NCBI GenBank assembly: GCA_947177735.1
Contig: CAMWVP010000003.1
Coordinates: 1 to 63,754 of the forward strand
Length of the DNA stretch: 63,754 nt
From: an uncultured Clostridia bacterium
GTDB lineage: Bacteria; Bacillota; Clostridia; Oscillospirales; Ruminococcaceae
Direction: 5' to 3'
A model generated the notes under the pieces. The model did not search any database and had not been told where the DNA came from. It saw only the letters and a program-made list of their open reading frames with translations. Numbering within the stretch: position 1 is the first letter of the stretch; every line of letters begins with the position of its first letter. Made by a program: the position numbers and the translations under genes. This document shows, piece after piece, positions 1 to 7,509 of this stretch.

Positions 1-210
1 CCTTATGTTCGTGCAACACATGATATTTACTATAAATTTCTGTCAAATATTTACAATATTAGCGAAGAAGGGATTGAAATTGATGGGAAAATATTGAGTG
101 AATTTATTTTTCTTAAATATGGCGGAGAAGATATGACTGATGTTGTTAAGCAGATTTTACAAAACGTATGTAAACGAAATCGCTCTCTTCCACGTTTAAT
201 TTCTCTGTGA
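1..210 (+). CDS. C-terminal fragment of an unknown protein
   Basis: Frame 1 is open from the first base to a TGA at 208-210, giving 69 residues with ordinary composition (Tyr, Ile and Lys rich, ending in PRLISL). The start lies outside the window. Nothing in the fragment identifies a family. It converges on the minus-strand membrane protein gene with only 5 nt between the stops, and no terminator is visible between them. It could be the end of a phage early gene or of a cargo gene. Confidence 0.55.
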   Translation, partial: PYVRATHDIYYKFLSNIYNISEEGIEIDGKILSEFIFLKYGGEDMTDVVKQILQNVCKRNRSLPRLISL

Positions 211-215
211 CTTTT

Positions 216-1244
216 TTAAAAATTATCATCTTTCGAAGGATTAGCCACTATAACGCATATTCCTGTATATGGATCAACCCATTGCGTTGTCTTTATCACC
301 ATCCTTTTTCTATCGTCACTTATTTTTGGCGTTTCATATAAATCGGAATTGTCGAAAATATAATAATCTTTAATAATACCATCATGGCATATAATTTCAT
401 ATGTTAGATCGCGGATAGGTGTTAGGGAGCTCCAATTTAATGAAATCCAATGTTTATGTCCATATTCAATTACATTTCGTTCAATTATTAAAAAGGGAAA
501 TCTACAATATTCTTGTGGGATGTCATAAGAGAAGATCTCTCTTTCAATTGTGTCCGTATGCTTATTTCTCTTACATTCTTCAGCCGTCACCCTTTTTAAC
601 TCTTTGTTGTTATTACTCTTAATAATTGTAGGATTTAAGGTGGAATATTTCTCAAGTTTTATATCTAAGGGTTTATATTCGTTATTTATTTTATAAATGC
701 GATGTGAGAAAGAATATTGTGACTTATATTTTTCAAGATTTTTGTCATATGATACTTCAACAGTAACTGCAAAATTTGTGCGAAAATTTATATCGGAAAA
801 ATCTAAAAATTTTCTCGATTTGCTTTTCATATACTCGTCTATGTCTGTATGACGTTTTGAATCATTTGGAATTATTAGTTTTTCACAAATCGACAATTTC
901 TCATCATCGTTTAATGTTCTGACAAACGATTTGTCAACGATAATTTTTTGTAATTGGTTGCCAATTTCTTTGGTGTATTCCGAGGCGTTCTTTTTCACAT
1001 CTATTGCATATCCAACTATAAAACCTGTTCCAACAGTGGATAAGCCACCTCCTAAAATTTGCAAAGCGATTTCCCCAAAAGAATTGTTCACCTTTGGAAC
1101 AATAACTAAAGTTATTATAATCGCAATCAAAACTAAGATTATTCCTATAAATAAAATACTTGTAAAGAACTTTTTGATATTATTAGTGTTATCAACATCA
1201 TTATTTTTGATTACAATTTTATCTGATTCTTTTTTTCTACTCAT
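216..1244 (-). CDS. Membrane-anchored hypothetical protein (342 aa)
   Basis: The N-terminus is charged (MSRKKESDK), followed by a strongly hydrophobic helix at about residues 27-50 (FFTSILFIGIILVLI) and a glycine-rich hydrophobic stretch at about 60-80, so two membrane segments are likely. The remaining 250 residues look soluble and of mixed alpha/beta character. I recognise no family. The ATG at 1244 was chosen because AAAGAGGTG lies about 8 nt upstream; a GTG four codons earlier overlaps that ribosome site. The gene is A/T-rich, opposite to the phage late operon, and has its own consensus promoter, so it is probably cargo expressed in the lysogen. A role in exclusion or defence is possible but unproven. 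Confidence 0.75.
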   Translation of the reverse strand: MSRKKESDKIVIKNNDVDNTNNIKKFFTSILFIGIILVLIAIIITLVIVPKVNNSFGEIALQILGGGLSTVGTGFIVGYAIDVKKNASEYTKEIGNQLQKIIVDKSFVRTLNDDEKLSICEKLIIPNDSKRHTDIDEYMKSKSRKFLDFSDINFRTNFAVTVEVSYDKNLEKYKSQYSFSHRIYKINNEYKPLDIKLEKYSTLNPTIIKSNNNKELKRVTAEECKRNKHTDTIEREIFSYDIPQEYCRFPFLIIERNVIEYGHKHWISLNWSSLTPIRDLTYEIICHDGIIKDYYIFDNSDLYETPKISDDRKRMVIKTTQWVDPYTGICVIVANPSKDDNF

Positions 1245-1288
1245 TCTTAACCACACCTCTTTAATTATGACATAGAATTATTTAATTC

Positions 1289-1317
1289 ATTATAACACAT
1301 TTAAAAGCGCAGTTCAA
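1289..1317 (-). promoter_or_regulatory. Sigma-A type promoter for the membrane protein gene
   Basis: On the minus strand, TTGAAC (1317-1312), a 17-nt spacer and TATAAT (1294-1289) lie about 45 nt upstream of the ATG at 1244. The spacing is ideal and the -10 is a perfect consensus. Confidence 0.75.
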
Positions 1318-1578
1318 TAATTTTTGGAGAAAATTGTTGAAAATAGCAATAATATTGAGAGATGACAAGTAAAATTTGTGATTATTTACAAAAGGCGTTT
1401 AATGATCACTTGCTTAAATTTAACATAAATCTAGTGTTTCGCTACCGAAGAAGCAAATGCGAACCGTTTAAGAGGGGGTGGGGAATACTCTGCCCTGTGT
1501 GATATTAAAAACAAAACGTGCGCTGTTGTTATGGCATTTTTACCCTTTTCGGGTCGCACAGAAAAGTTTTGTTTTTGG

Positions 1579-1673
1579 ACGGGCGGTGCGGTTTTCTGCA
1601 CTGCCCTTAGTTTTTACATCAAGGCTTTCTGTCTGCGGACAAAAGCTTGGGGCGCGAGATAAGTCTCGCGCCC
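1579..1673. terminator. Two hairpins in the 1245-1712 intergenic region
   Basis: A perfect 10-bp stem GGGCGCGAGA/TCTCGCGCCC with loop TAAG lies at 1650-1673, just past the stop of the lipoprotein gene as read on the minus strand. A weaker hairpin (GGGC..GTGC/GCAC..GCCC) lies around 1579-1608. Neither has a clean T-run, so the terminator call is moderate. Apart from these and the promoter at 1289-1317, I see nothing in 1318-1578; a 69-codon plus-strand frame there lacks coding character. Confidence 0.5.
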
Positions 1674-1712
1674 TATATGTTGTTTAAAGGGTATTAGTAA
1701 GATGCTTTTGAA

Positions 1713-2486
1713 TTATTCCGCCTCTGATTCTAATTGGGACTTTAACTCTTCGTAATTTGCCCACGAGGTGGAAAGCAATGATTCATCATTTTGGGTGGTG
1801 CTTACTTTGATTATTGCGCATACCCCGCTTTTTTTAGATACACTTTTTGTTGCAAGGTATGAGCCTTTTGAGTTTCGATAATAAGCCTTGTCGCTTTCCG
1901 ATGAAACAAGCGTTGAAGTCCACATCTCGAACTGCCCGGGAATGTATATACCGGATTCATCAAGAAGTTCAAAGTCTTTGAGGGAGGGAACTCCGATCAC
2001 CTGATAATTTATGTCAATCCCATTTTCGATTTCGAGGGGGGAGACTCCGATCATCTGATAATTTATGTAAATCCTATTTCCGATTTCCCGGCAAACCGAA
2101 TTGATTTTATCCCATTTACAGGATTTGTAGGGGGACGTTCCAAGTAAGTACGTGTCTGTTTCTGTTCTGAAAATAACTCTGTAACTGTGATAGGTTTCCT
2201 TCTTTTTGGGGCTGTCGGCTTTATATGTGATATAACAGATATCATCAATTGGGGTGTTTGCTATATCCTGATTGAACGACGCTGCTTTGGTTTGCGATAC
2301 AAGGGTACTGTACAATTCGGATTCATCCGATTGAACAGTCCATTCTTCCGTAGCGGTGGTGGAAGGTGCCGAGGATTTAAACATGTCCGAATATGGTACA
2401 CTGATCGTTTCTTTGTTTTCGTTCTCCTTGCATCCTGTCATCAGCATACTAACGGCTATAGCCGCTATAATTAATTTCTTTTTCAT
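1713..2486 (-). CDS. Lipoprotein of unknown function (257 aa)
   Basis: A classical lipoprotein signal peptide is visible: MKKK, a hydrophobic core IIAAIAVSML and the lipobox LMTGC with Cys19. A Ser/Thr-rich linker and a soluble domain follow. The gene contains a recent tandem duplication: residues around 130-165 carry two 18-residue copies beginning NRIYINYQMIGV and NGIDINYQVIGV. AGGAGG precedes the ATG and a consensus promoter precedes that. It is divergent from the integrase gene. Phage-encoded lipoproteins are often superinfection exclusion factors; that is inference only. A host gene flanking the phage module is the alternative. Confidence 0.8.
   Translation of the reverse strand: MKKKLIIAAIAVSMLMTGCKENENKETISVPYSDMFKSSAPSTTATEEWTVQSDESELYSTLVSQTKAASFNQDIANTPIDDICYITYKADSPKKKETYHSYRVIFRTETDTYLLGTSPYKSCKWDKINSVCREIGNRIYINYQMIGVSPLEIENGIDINYQVIGVPSLKDFELLDESGIYIPGQFEMWTSTLVSSESDKAYYRNSKGSYLATKSVSKKSGVCAIIKVSTTQNDESLLSTSWANYEELKSQLESEAE
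1980..2087. repeat. 54-bp in-frame tandem duplication inside the lipoprotein gene
   Basis: Two adjacent 54-nt copies (about 1980-2033 and 2034-2087) share most positions, for example the block ctgataatttatgt in both. The duplication keeps the reading frame and adds 18 residues. Confidence 0.8.
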
Positions 2487-2514
2487 GACAACCTCCTATG
2501 TTATATATATTAAT

Positions 2515-2543
2515 ATTATACTATATTTTGCCTATAATGTCAA
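2515..2543 (-). promoter_or_regulatory. Consensus promoter for the lipoprotein gene
   Basis: Minus-strand TTGACA (2543-2538), a 17-nt spacer and TATAAT (2520-2515) form a perfect sigma-A promoter about 30 nt upstream of the ATG at 2486. Confidence 0.85.
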
Positions 2544-2587
2544 GAGCTTTTGGCTGTTTTTTTATTTGTTGAAAGGTGGGTGAGAGT

Positions 2588-3574
2588 ATGGCTGAATTGA
2601 GCAAGAAAATCAAACTGAAAGACGTTGAAAAGTTAAGTAAAGTTAATTCAGAGACGTTAAAGTTATGGCAAAAATATAAAATAGATATGTCGATCCGCGA
2701 GTTGTCCGAAAAAACTATGGCGGGTTATCAGAACGATCTTGAGTCATGGTGGGTTTTTATCTATGACAACCAAGAAAACAAACCTGTAACCGAGCTCACA
2801 GAGGACGATATTACGGAATTTATTTATTTCTGTAAAACGCAGGGTAATAATTCACGCAGGATTAAACGGAGAATGTCTTCTATATCGGCTTTCTACAAGT
2901 TTTTGGCGAAAAAACGTCTTATATCCGAAAATCCTGCGCTGTATATTGATCGCCCAAAGAAGGATACTGATGTATTAACACAGACCTTTCTTACACAGGA
3001 ACAGGTAGATGAAATGAAAGCCTTGCTTGCCGATAATATTTGCAAAGCGGTTGGGATAAGCAATAAGCACCATGCTATGCAATGGCAGGTGTACGCATTG
3101 TTCTCTCTGTCTACTATGGCGCGAATAAATGCCGTTCATAATACGCGATGGGATCAGATTGACTACGAAAACAGAACGGTCAACAATGTTATAGAGAAAG
3201 AGGGCTATATTGTAACGCTTTATTTTTCTAAAGAGGTTTGTGGACTGCTGCAAGGTTTGAAAAAGTTCCGCGAGGAAAACGGGATTGATGACAATGGTTA
3301 TGTATTTGTTTCTATGGTGAACGGCAAGTACGACATTTGCTCTACCGGGACTTTGACGGACTGGTGCCATAACATCGGAGTGATGATTGGGGTTCCTACA
3401 CTGCACGCACATGATTTTCGCCATTCCGGGGCTACGCTGCTGAAAAATAAAGGTATGGCGCTTGAGGATGTTTCTACTTTGCTTAACCATTCGGGAACCG
3501 ATGTTACACGAAAATTTTATATAAGAGCGGATTCTAAGAAAATTACAGAGAACAAAGATAAATTTGAGATGTAA
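2588..3574 (+). CDS. Tyrosine recombinase / integrase (328 aa)
   Basis: This is a XerC/D-like site-specific recombinase. The N-terminal SAM-like core-binding domain (about 30-115) includes SEKTMAGYQNDLESW. The catalytic domain shows Arg in STMARINAVHNTRW, the HxxR box HDFRHSGATLL, a second His in LLNHSG and the nucleophilic Tyr in KFYIRAD. The catalytic set therefore looks complete. The ATG at 2588 was preferred to an upstream GTG (2576) because GAAAGGTGGG at 2571-2580 is the ribosome site. It lies 13 nt upstream of the TerS-like gene, an odd place for an integrase, which normally sits by attP next to the lysogeny genes. It may integrate the prophage or act as a resolvase. Confidence 0.9.
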   Translation: MAELSKKIKLKDVEKLSKVNSETLKLWQKYKIDMSIRELSEKTMAGYQNDLESWWVFIYDNQENKPVTELTEDDITEFIYFCKTQGNNSRRIKRRMSSISAFYKFLAKKRLISENPALYIDRPKKDTDVLTQTFLTQEQVDEMKALLADNICKAVGISNKHHAMQWQVYALFSLSTMARINAVHNTRWDQIDYENRTVNNVIEKEGYIVTLYFSKEVCGLLQGLKKFREENGIDDNGYVFVSMVNGKYDICSTGTLTDWCHNIGVMIGVPTLHAHDFRHSGATLLKNKGMALEDVSTLLNHSGTDVTRKFYIRADSKKITENKDKFEM

Positions 3575-3587
3575 AAGAGGTGAATGA

Positions 3588-4658
3588 ATGGGGAGACGAC
3601 CTAAAAATTATGTTCCGCCAGAGGGCACTCTTTTTATCAATTGTCTGAAATGCGGCAAGGAAAAAGAAGAGGGCGAGTTTTATATGAACAAGTGGAGCAG
3701 GTTGTATAGGACTAATAACAGCAGAGTACCGTTCTGCAAAACTTGTGTTCAAGGATTGTTTGATGAATATACCAAGAGATATGATGAAAAAACCGCGCTT
3801 ATGATACTCTGCGCGGAATTGGATATGTACTACAATTCGTATATTTACAATTCCGTTGTATCACAAAATAACTGCTTTAATTTCGGGTGGTATTTAAGAA
3901 CCTTGCAGAACACGCAGTATCAGCACAAGTCTTTTCAGAACAGCATTGTAGACGGGGAGATCGGAAAAATTGAAAAGCCAAAGGACGAAACCGAAACAAA
4001 ATGGAGCAAGCAAGACAAAACTAACATGAACTTTGTTATCTCTACCGTTGGGTACGATCCGTTTGAGGATTGCGGAATGTCCGATGAGGACAGGAAGTAT
4101 TGCTACAATCTCCTTTCGGGATATTGCGATATTGACGGCGTTAAAGAGGACAGCCACAAGATGATCGGCTGTATTCAGATAGTTCAAAATCAGTTGCAGA
4201 TACGCAAGATAGACGAGATAATCACTCCCGAACTGGACGATCCGAATTTTGACGACGGCAAACTGAAATCGCTCACCGAGTCAAAGAAAAAATTACAGGA
4301 CAACATCACGAAAATAGCACAGGACAACAATATTTCGTCCAAGAGCAATGGTAAGCGCGGAAAGAATGCGTTTACTCAAAAGATGAAAGATATGTCCGAG
4401 GATGGATATGAGCCTTCCCGTCCAAATTTATTTGATATTAAAACTTCCGAATCCTTTAAGCAGGTTGCACAGATAAGCGCGCAATGTATCGGAGAACAGC
4501 TTGCGTTTGGTGACAGCGAGTACAGCGCGATGGTAAAGGAACAGCGTGAAATCATAACCGATCTTCGGGGTAAAAACGAAGTTTTGGAAGAGGAAAACAG
4601 AAATTTAAAGAACGAGTTGAACGATATTAAGCGCATTGGCAATAAGCGGGGTGTGTAA
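3588..4658 (+). CDS. Putative terminase small subunit (356 aa)
   Basis: The N-terminus has a zinc-ribbon-like pair, CLKCGKEK and PFCKTC (about residues 21-50). A helical middle region and a C-terminal coiled coil (about 310-345, KNEVLEEENRNLKNEL) follow. The assignment as DNA-recognition (small) subunit of the packaging motor rests on its position immediately upstream of terL, with 3 nt between its stop and the terL ATG. It is much longer than a typical TerS (150-200 aa). AGAGGTGA precedes the ATG. A head-associated or regulatory DNA-binding protein is the alternative. Confidence 0.6.
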   Translation: MGRRPKNYVPPEGTLFINCLKCGKEKEEGEFYMNKWSRLYRTNNSRVPFCKTCVQGLFDEYTKRYDEKTALMILCAELDMYYNSYIYNSVVSQNNCFNFGWYLRTLQNTQYQHKSFQNSIVDGEIGKIEKPKDETETKWSKQDKTNMNFVISTVGYDPFEDCGMSDEDRKYCYNLLSGYCDIDGVKEDSHKMIGCIQIVQNQLQIRKIDEIITPELDDPNFDDGKLKSLTESKKKLQDNITKIAQDNNISSKSNGKRGKNAFTQKMKDMSEDGYEPSRPNLFDIKTSESFKQVAQISAQCIGEQLAFGDSEYSAMVKEQREIITDLRGKNEVLEEENRNLKNELNDIKRIGNKRGV

Positions 4659-4661
4659 CAT

Positions 4662-4805
4662 ATGGACTACTATATACCTTTATCCGACAAAGAGTTTTCG
4701 CAGAAGAAGCTTGAGGAATATGACAAGCTTGAAAAAATAATGAATATGGGGCGGCGTGATCCGATATGGTTTATTGAGGAGTTCTTTGGAATACAGCTCA
4801 TTGAT
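4662..4805 (+). CDS. terL: Terminase large subunit, exon 1 (residues 1-48)
   Basis: The 48 codons encode an N-terminus typical of large terminases (DPIWFIEEFFGIQLID) and would run straight into an in-frame TAA at 4806-4808. The missing continuation begins at 7510 (YQKWMF...), and joining 4805 to 7510 restores one frame and a standard TerL start. The last exon base is U, as required at a group I 5' splice site. Without splicing only this 48-residue peptide would be made, so packaging depends on the intron. Confidence 0.85.
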
Positions 4806-5246
4806 TAAAATAAATTTCTTTCTATAGAATTTTATACTAGTCAGCATATACGGAAACGTGTATGTAGTCGTGGTTGATGACCACGCAATACTACCTGAAT
4901 TGCTGGAAACTTCTAAAGGCAGCAAAACCACAACGCAGCGATGAAATAAGCGCAAACGTGATGGTGGCGAAAGCAGAAAGAATTTGCTGTATAGTGCAAG
5001 GTTAAATCCTAAACGCTGTAATAATGGACAATCAGCAGCCAAGCTCCGAACAGGAGAAGGTTCAACGACTATTCCTCTTGAGGGAAGTAGGTGCAAGCGC
5101 ACCGAAGTGGGTAGCCCCTAACGCATAATGGCGAGGGTGAAGATATAGTCTGTGCTTATGTGAAAGCATAAGAAGTTCATAAGAGAACTGCATAGAGTGT
5201 AGCGGCCCTATGTGAACGACAACCTCTAATACGATAAATTTTAGAG
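4806..5246 (+). ncRNA. Group I intron ribozyme core (terL intron)
   Basis: Conserved elements can be read in order: P at 4897-4910 (GAATTGCTGGAAAC), Q at 5030-5047 (AATCAGCAGCCAAGCTCC), R ending ACGACTA at 5065-5071 and S AGATATAGTC at 5141-5150; ACGACTA/TAGTC form P7. The guide GUCAG at 4840-4844 pairs with exon UUGAU (4801-4805), placing a U-G wobble at the splice site. The 3' splice site is the G at 7509. This arrangement fits subgroup IA by eye. Confidence 0.88.
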
Positions 5247-5274
5247 CCTACGGTTCTTATGTATGTTATTTTAG
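5247..5274 (+). repeat. Left copy of a perfect 28-bp inverted repeat
   Basis: The 28 nt starting CCTACGGTTCTT and ending TTATTTTAG are exactly the reverse complement of 7401-7428. It lies just after the ribozyme core. In RNA the two copies would form a 28-bp helix looping out the 2.1-kb coding block and bringing the 3' splice site near the core. Confidence 0.93.
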
Positions 5275-5312
5275 CAACGAAAAAGGACGGTTGCTCACCG
5301 CCCTCGTTATAT

Positions 5313-5678
5313 TCATTTGTTTTCGGCGGACTGTTTTTTTAGTTCGTCAGCATATACGAGCAACTTTGAACGATTGATTTGATCTAGCCCATCAAAGATG
5401 TTAAGTAAAACATCTGTTTGAGTGTCTTTGATGATGCTGTGAGTATCAGATATTTCTCGAATTTGTGGGTCGCTTGTTCTGCCAATAAGATAGTCAACAG
5501 AACAGTCGAGGTAATCAGCTATTTTAGCAAGGCTGTCAAAAGCAATAGACTTATTATGATAAAGTCCTGACATAGTGTTATTATTCAAAGAACAGGATAC
5601 AAGCATATCTTTTATAACCTTGTTGGTCTCTTTTGCTCTTTTCTTTATTGCGATGGCTAACTCTTGTGCAGAATACAT
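5313..5678 (-). CDS. XRE-family repressor carried by the IStron (121 aa)
   Basis: The protein has an N-terminal helix-turn-helix of the HTH_3/XRE type (about residues 5-65) with the hallmark ending IADYLDCSVDYLIGRT, followed by a short helical tail that probably dimerises. It is transcribed opposite to the intron and away from the 123-residue gene and tnpB. A 12-nt inverted repeat covering the -35 of the divergent promoter lies about 45-75 nt upstream of its start and is the obvious operator. It probably represses itself and the tnpB-side promoter. Such a repressor inside an IStron is unusual. A weak AGAGGTGG precedes the ATG. Confidence 0.88.
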   Translation of the reverse strand: MYSAQELAIAIKKRAKETNKVIKDMLVSCSLNNNTMSGLYHNKSIAFDSLAKIADYLDCSVDYLIGRTSDPQIREISDTHSIIKDTQTDVLLNIFDGLDQINRSKLLVYADELKKQSAENK

Positions 5679-5720
5679 AAAAAACCACCTCTGCTTTTGT
5701 TAGTGTATACAAAATCTATT

Positions 5721-5766
5721 TATTTCTAGATTTTCACTTGACAATCTAGAAATAGTGCGATATAAT
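5721..5766 (+). promoter_or_regulatory. Promoter overlapped by a palindromic operator
   Basis: TTGACA (5738-5743), a 17-nt spacer and TATAAT (5761-5766) form a perfect promoter reading toward the 123-residue gene and tnpB. A perfect 12-nt inverted repeat, TATTTCTAGATT at 5721-5732 and AATCTAGAAATA at 5743-5754, flanks and overlaps the -35, so a bound XRE dimer would block RNA polymerase. A short hairpin (GGGGAT-TAAA-ATCCCC) follows in the leader at about 5797-5812. Confidence 0.85.
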
Positions 5767-5923
5767 ATCGTTTGTAAGTTTTATTTGACAAGCAAGGGGA
5801 TTAAAATCCCCTGTCCTATTTGAGTGTATTATATTGTTATTACCTATTAATATTATACACCAGGCGGTCGGAAAAGTCAAGAGATTTTACATAAAAACGC
5901 ACGACAGAAAGGAAGTTTTGGCA

Positions 5924-6295
5924 ATGGAGAACGGCAATATTGTAGAGGTAGTTTTGGGGTTTAAGATGGTGATTGATAATATCCCGTCGGTGTATGACAA
6001 TTTCGAGGATGCTTTAGACAGGATCTTTGAAGCATTCCGCCTTACGATGAACGAAATGCTGCCTTTGAAGTACTTTGCTCTGTATGAGGATAAGTACGGA
6101 TACGAGATAGTGATATTCGACAGTTTGGAAGAACGTGATAGTTTGATTGGTCTTATTCGCAATTCAGAGCTTGAAGACTGCGAGGATTTCCGCGAGATCT
6201 CATTTGATAAATTTGCTGAATTGTCGCATGATGAATGGAGTAATCCTAATTGCTATTCGGGTGCATTGGAAGAACTGCTTGTGTTCAGTTTGTAA
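5924..6295 (+). CDS. Unknown 123-residue IStron protein
   Basis: It occupies the place where IS605-type elements carry tnpA, but shows no Y1 transposase HUH motif or catalytic Tyr context. It is acidic (many Asp/Glu) and looks alpha/beta. The ATG at 5924 follows AGAAAGGAAG with good spacing; the open frame reaches back to 5834 but without a ribosome site. Its stop is 11 nt before tnpB, so both are probably cotranscribed from the operator-controlled promoter. Candidate roles are a TnpB partner, an anti-repressor or cargo; none can be shown from sequence. Confidence 0.75.
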   Translation: MENGNIVEVVLGFKMVIDNIPSVYDNFEDALDRIFEAFRLTMNEMLPLKYFALYEDKYGYEIVIFDSLEERDSLIGLIRNSELEDCEDFREISFDKFAELSHDEWSNPNCYSGALEELLVFSL

Positions 6296-6306
6296 TGAGG
6301 TGGGTA

Positions 6307-7404
6307 ATGGAGAGAGCGTATAAATTCCGCATATATCCAAACAAGGCGCAGAAACTGTTGATTGCTAAAACATTTGGATGTGTTAGGTTTGTGTATAATC
6401 ATTATCTCGCAAAAAGGATTGAACTGTATAAGACAGAAGGAAAGCAACTTTTTTTCTATGATTGTTGCAAAGACTTGACTGCGTTAAAGCAAGAATTAGA
6501 TTGGCTTAAAGAACCTGATAAGTGTTCTCTTCAAAATGCTCTTAGAGATCTAGATAATGCTTACAAGAAGTTCTTTAAAGAGCATAGTGGTTTTCCCAAG
6601 TTCAAAAGTAAGAAAACGCATGACCTTTCCTACAGGTCAAGTTATTTTAATAACAACATACAGTTTTGCGGCAAATATATAAAACTCCCAAAACTCGGTA
6701 TGGTAAAGACCCGTGACAAGCAAGTTCCGCAAGGTAGAATACTCAACGCTACGATTTCACAAACTCCAAGCGGCAAGTATTATGTATCACTTTGCTGTAC
6801 AGATGTTGAACCGCAAAAGTATGAGAAAACAGGCAGTGTTATCGGTTTGGATTTGGGAATTAAGGACTTTGCCATCACGAGCAACGGTGATAAGATAGAA
6901 AATCCTCGGTATCTCAAGAAGTCTTTAGCTAAACTTGTCAAGTTACAAAGAGAGTTATCCCGAAAAACAAAGGGTAGCTCAAACCGTAACAAGGCAAGAA
7001 TTAAGGTTGCAAGACAGTTTGAGAAAGTGACTAATCAGCGTAAGGATTTTCTAAACAAGATCACTACTCGGCTTATCCGAGAGAATGATACTATTTGCAT
7101 TGAGGATTTGCAAGTAGCGAATATGCTTAAAAACCACAAGCTTGCACAAGCAATATCCGATGTGTCGTGGTCTGAGTTTGTAAGGCAGTTACAATACAAA
7201 GCGGATTGGTATGGTAGGGAAGTTGTAAAAGTGGATAAATTCTTTGCGAGCAGTCAGTTGTGTTCTTGTTGTGGATATCGGAACGGTGACACCAAAGACT
7301 TGTCTGTCAGAGAATGGACTTGCCCTCAGTGCGGTAATCATCACGATAGAGACATAAACGCAGCTAAAAATATTTTGAGCGAAGGGTTGAGAATATCAGC
7401 CTAA
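6307..7404 (+). CDS. tnpB: TnpB RNA-guided nuclease (365 aa)
   Basis: A full-length IS605-family OrfB/TnpB. The N-terminal helix-turn-helix region begins [15 protein letters not shown]. The split RuvC nuclease shows Asp in GLDLGIKDF, Glu in [10 protein letters not shown] and Asp in [11 protein letters not shown] zinc finger sits between the last two motifs (CSCCGYRN and CPQCGNH). All catalytic residues are present, so it is a nuclease and not a TldR-like dead derivative. It is guided by an omega-RNA from the element's 3' end and cuts DNA next to the TAM. The ATG at 6307 follows GAGGTGGG; its TAA lies inside the right 28-bp inverted repeat. In this setting it would cut intronless terL alleles, acting as a homing nuclease. 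Confidence 0.95.
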   Translation: MERAYKFRIYPNKAQKLLIAKTFGCVRFVYNHYLAKRIELYKTEGKQLFFYDCCKDLTALKQELDWLKEPDKCSLQNALRDLDNAYKKFFKEHSGFPKFKSKKTHDLSYRSSYFNNNIQFCGKYIKLPKLGMVKTRDKQVPQGRILNATISQTPSGKYYVSLCCTDVEPQKYEKTGSVIGLDLGIKDFAITSNGDKIENPRYLKKSLAKLVKLQRELSRKTKGSSNRNKARIKVARQFEKVTNQRKDFLNKITTRLIRENDTICIEDLQVANMLKNHKLAQAISDVSWSEFVRQLQYKADWYGREVVKVDKFFASSQLCSCCGYRNGDTKDLSVREWTCPQCGNHHDRDINAAKNILSEGLRISA

Positions 7405-7428
7405 AATAACATACATAAGAACCGTAGG
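7401..7428 (+). repeat. Right copy of the 28-bp inverted repeat
   Basis: Exact reverse complement of 5247-5274. It contains the tnpB stop codon (7402-7404) and begins the region expected to be omega-RNA scaffold, so pairing with the left copy would compete with omega-RNA folding. Confidence 0.93.
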
Positions 7429-7509
7429 GACTATGGGGATAGCTTGGTAATAAAGATTTCATTAGAAATCTGTTCCCAAGAATCTCGCGATTTATCGTGG
7501 GAGGTTCAG
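7405..7509 (+). ncRNA. Putative omega-RNA 3' part overlapping the intron 3' splice site
   Basis: Two hairpins end the element: AGATTTC-ATTA-GAAATCT (7454-7471) and TCTCGCGA-TTTA-TCGTGGGA (7483-7502, two G-U pairs), followed by GGTTCAG. The second resembles the terminal hairpin of IS605 right ends and omega-RNAs. The guide would start at 7510 (TACCAAAAGTGG...), which is terL exon 2. The 5' limit of the RNA, possibly inside tnpB, cannot be set by eye. Confidence 0.7.

Larger units (their letters stand above)
4806..7509 (+). mobile_element. IStron: group I intron fused to a TnpB element, inserted in terL (2,704 nt)
   Basis: The element begins after ..ATTGAT and ends at ..GGTTCAG, with terL resuming at TACCAA. 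Its first 440 nt contain the group I core. The inside holds an XRE regulator (minus), a 123-residue unknown gene and an intact tnpB. The 3' end carries two hairpins expected of an omega-RNA/right end. IStrons of this design are established in Clostridioides and Clostridium (CdISt1 type), where splicing hides the insertion and TnpB uses the flanking sequence as guide. The 5' flank ends in TTGAT, the target-adjacent motif known for ISDra2 TnpB. No Y1 transposase (tnpA) is present, so this copy would not move by itself. Both boundaries follow from frame restoration plus the U/G splice rules. Confidence 0.88.

Noticed and set aside
1478..1687. A 69-codon plus-strand frame
   Set aside because: No ribosome site or homology-like pattern, and it runs through hairpins that look like terminators.
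1..2590. attL as a copy of the tRNA-Ser 3' end
   Set aside because: No stretch resembling the tRNA T-arm or acceptor end is present in this region.
6307..7404. TnpB copy as a nuclease-dead TldR-type regulator
   Set aside because: All three RuvC acidic residues and the zinc-finger cysteines are intact.
4806..7509. Explaining the split terL as a frameshift or a plain IS insertion
   Set aside because: A group I core with splice-site pairing is present and joining 4805 to 7510 is exact, so an intron explains everything with no loss of coding bases.
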